This document shows, piece after piece, positions 63,770-64,000 of a stretch of 64,000 nucleotides of DNA (position 1 is the first letter of the stretch; every line of letters begins with the position of its first letter). The stretch lies in contig JAPLNM010000129.1 of the NCBI GenBank assembly GCA_026692845.1, positions 1 through 64,000 on the forward strand, given 5' to 3'. Both the position numbers and the translations under genes were made by a program. Under the pieces are notes generated by a model. That model had not been told where the DNA came from. It made no database searches and was given only the letters and a program-made list of their open reading frames with translations. This DNA comes from Planctomycetota bacterium. GTDB lineage: Bacteria > Planctomycetota > Planctomycetia > Pirellulales > Pirellulaceae.

Positions 63770-64000
63770 GTGAAAAAGATTTTTGCCCAGGAAACCATCA
63801 ATCGGATGAATAAGGCCCCCAGGAACTTTACCAGTAAGATTTTCGCCCAAAAGTTTTTTTCCAGTGCGATCCTGGCTGGGCTAACTGCAAAGCGTTCGGG
63901 AATGCCGTTGGCACTTGCCTGCGCCATCCTCGGTATCCCTTTGGGGTGCTCGCCGGAGTCCAAAACCAAAGAAGTCAGCGCCGAAAGCAGCGGCTTTCGA
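63770..64000 (+). CDS. Start of a probable lipoprotein, cut by the window end
   Basis: An open plus-strand frame from a GTG at 63770 runs off the window without a stop. It encodes KKIFAQETINRMNKAPRN and later SKIFAQKFFSSAILAGL, a small internal repeat, and then a hydrophobic segment MPLALACAILGIPLGC ending in a lipobox-like PLGC, followed by SPESKTKE. Start candidates are GTG 63770, ATG 63806 and the ATG just before PLALACAI (63902); the last gives a normal-sized lipoprotein leader. The mature part is mostly beyond the window, so no function can be assigned. Confidence 0.5.
   Translation, partial: MKKIFAQETINRMNKAPRNFTSKIFAQKFFSSAILAGLTAKRSGMPLALACAILGIPLGCSPESKTKEVSAESSGFR

Noticed and set aside
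1-64000. High frequency of CGATCG/TCGA words as a possible methylation or cyanobacterial HIP1-like signal
   Set aside because: The impression is by eye only; it needs counts against a shuffled background, and codon choice (Ile-Asp, Arg-Ser pairs) could explain it.

Overview
The window looks like a chromosomal segment of a planctomycete, most likely of the Pirellula/Rhodopirellula group. This is inferred from the gene set, not from a marker gene. It combines Gram-negative envelope genes (LptE-like and BamD-like lipoproteins, signal peptidase II), a cysteine-poor prepilin peptidase, a glucuronoyl-esterase-like hydrolase, Tat-type and lipoprotein signals on many short operons, and a moderately GC-rich sequence full of TCGA/GATCG words. 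No rRNA, tRNA, CRISPR array, prophage or insertion sequence was recognised. Coding density is high; the only gene-free stretch over 300 bases is 32862-33248.

Region by region. 1-7.1 kb: a truncated ceramidase-like gene, a secreted esterase, then sugar and polysaccharide genes (lactonase-like amidohydrolase, glucose-1-dehydrogenase-like MDR enzyme, CE15-type esterase, rhamnulokinase). 7.1-12 kb, minus strand: TgpA-like transglutaminase, prepilin peptidase, shikimate kinase, ribosomal protein L21. 12-21 kb: PcrA/UvrD helicase, a small HD-domain (alarmone-hydrolase-like) protein, an NAD-dependent epimerase, an ABC exporter (ATPase plus double-FtsX permease), CutA, and a nucleoside-symporter-like MFS protein. 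21-28.3 kb: a metal-efflux locus with a Cys-rich secreted protein, a His/Cys lipoprotein, a membrane-fusion protein that is two adaptors in one chain, and a CzcA/CusA-type RND pump. 28.4-34.9 kb: YjhG/YagF-type sugar-acid dehydratase, TrpG/PabA amidotransferase, ABC-2 permease, DUF2203 protein, MazG, QueD and a CheY-like protein. 34.9-40.1 kb, minus strand: CysNC, CysD and elongation factor G with a clear terminator. 40.3-48.2 kb, plus strand: DedA, a beta-CASP metallo-beta-lactamase, a UvrA without its insertion domain, RecO, BamD-like, LptE-like, LspA. 48.2-58.5 kb: PolX, a glycosyltransferase, a cupin, two unknown membrane proteins, YgfZ, YchF and LysS. 58.6-64 kb: RarA, two poorly characterised proteins, an aldo/keto reductase, and the start of a lipoprotein cut by the window edge.

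How the genes fit together. The 1.8-7.1 kb genes, with the distant dehydratase (28.4 kb) and xylose-reductase-like enzyme (62.7 kb), suggest use of plant or algal polysaccharide sugars by lactone/acid and kinase routes. The 21-28 kb locus is a self-contained heavy-metal export operon lacking only an outer-membrane channel. recO-bamD-lptE-lspA links repair and outer-membrane assembly in one transcript. cysD-cysNC makes APS and PAPS.

The most unusual things seen are the tandem-fused adaptor of the RND pump, a UvrA that keeps its UvrB-binding region but lacks the insertion domain, a pair of perfect hairpins with complementary loops in the only long intergenic gap, and several short in-frame tandem repeats placed at the N-termini of otherwise ordinary proteins.
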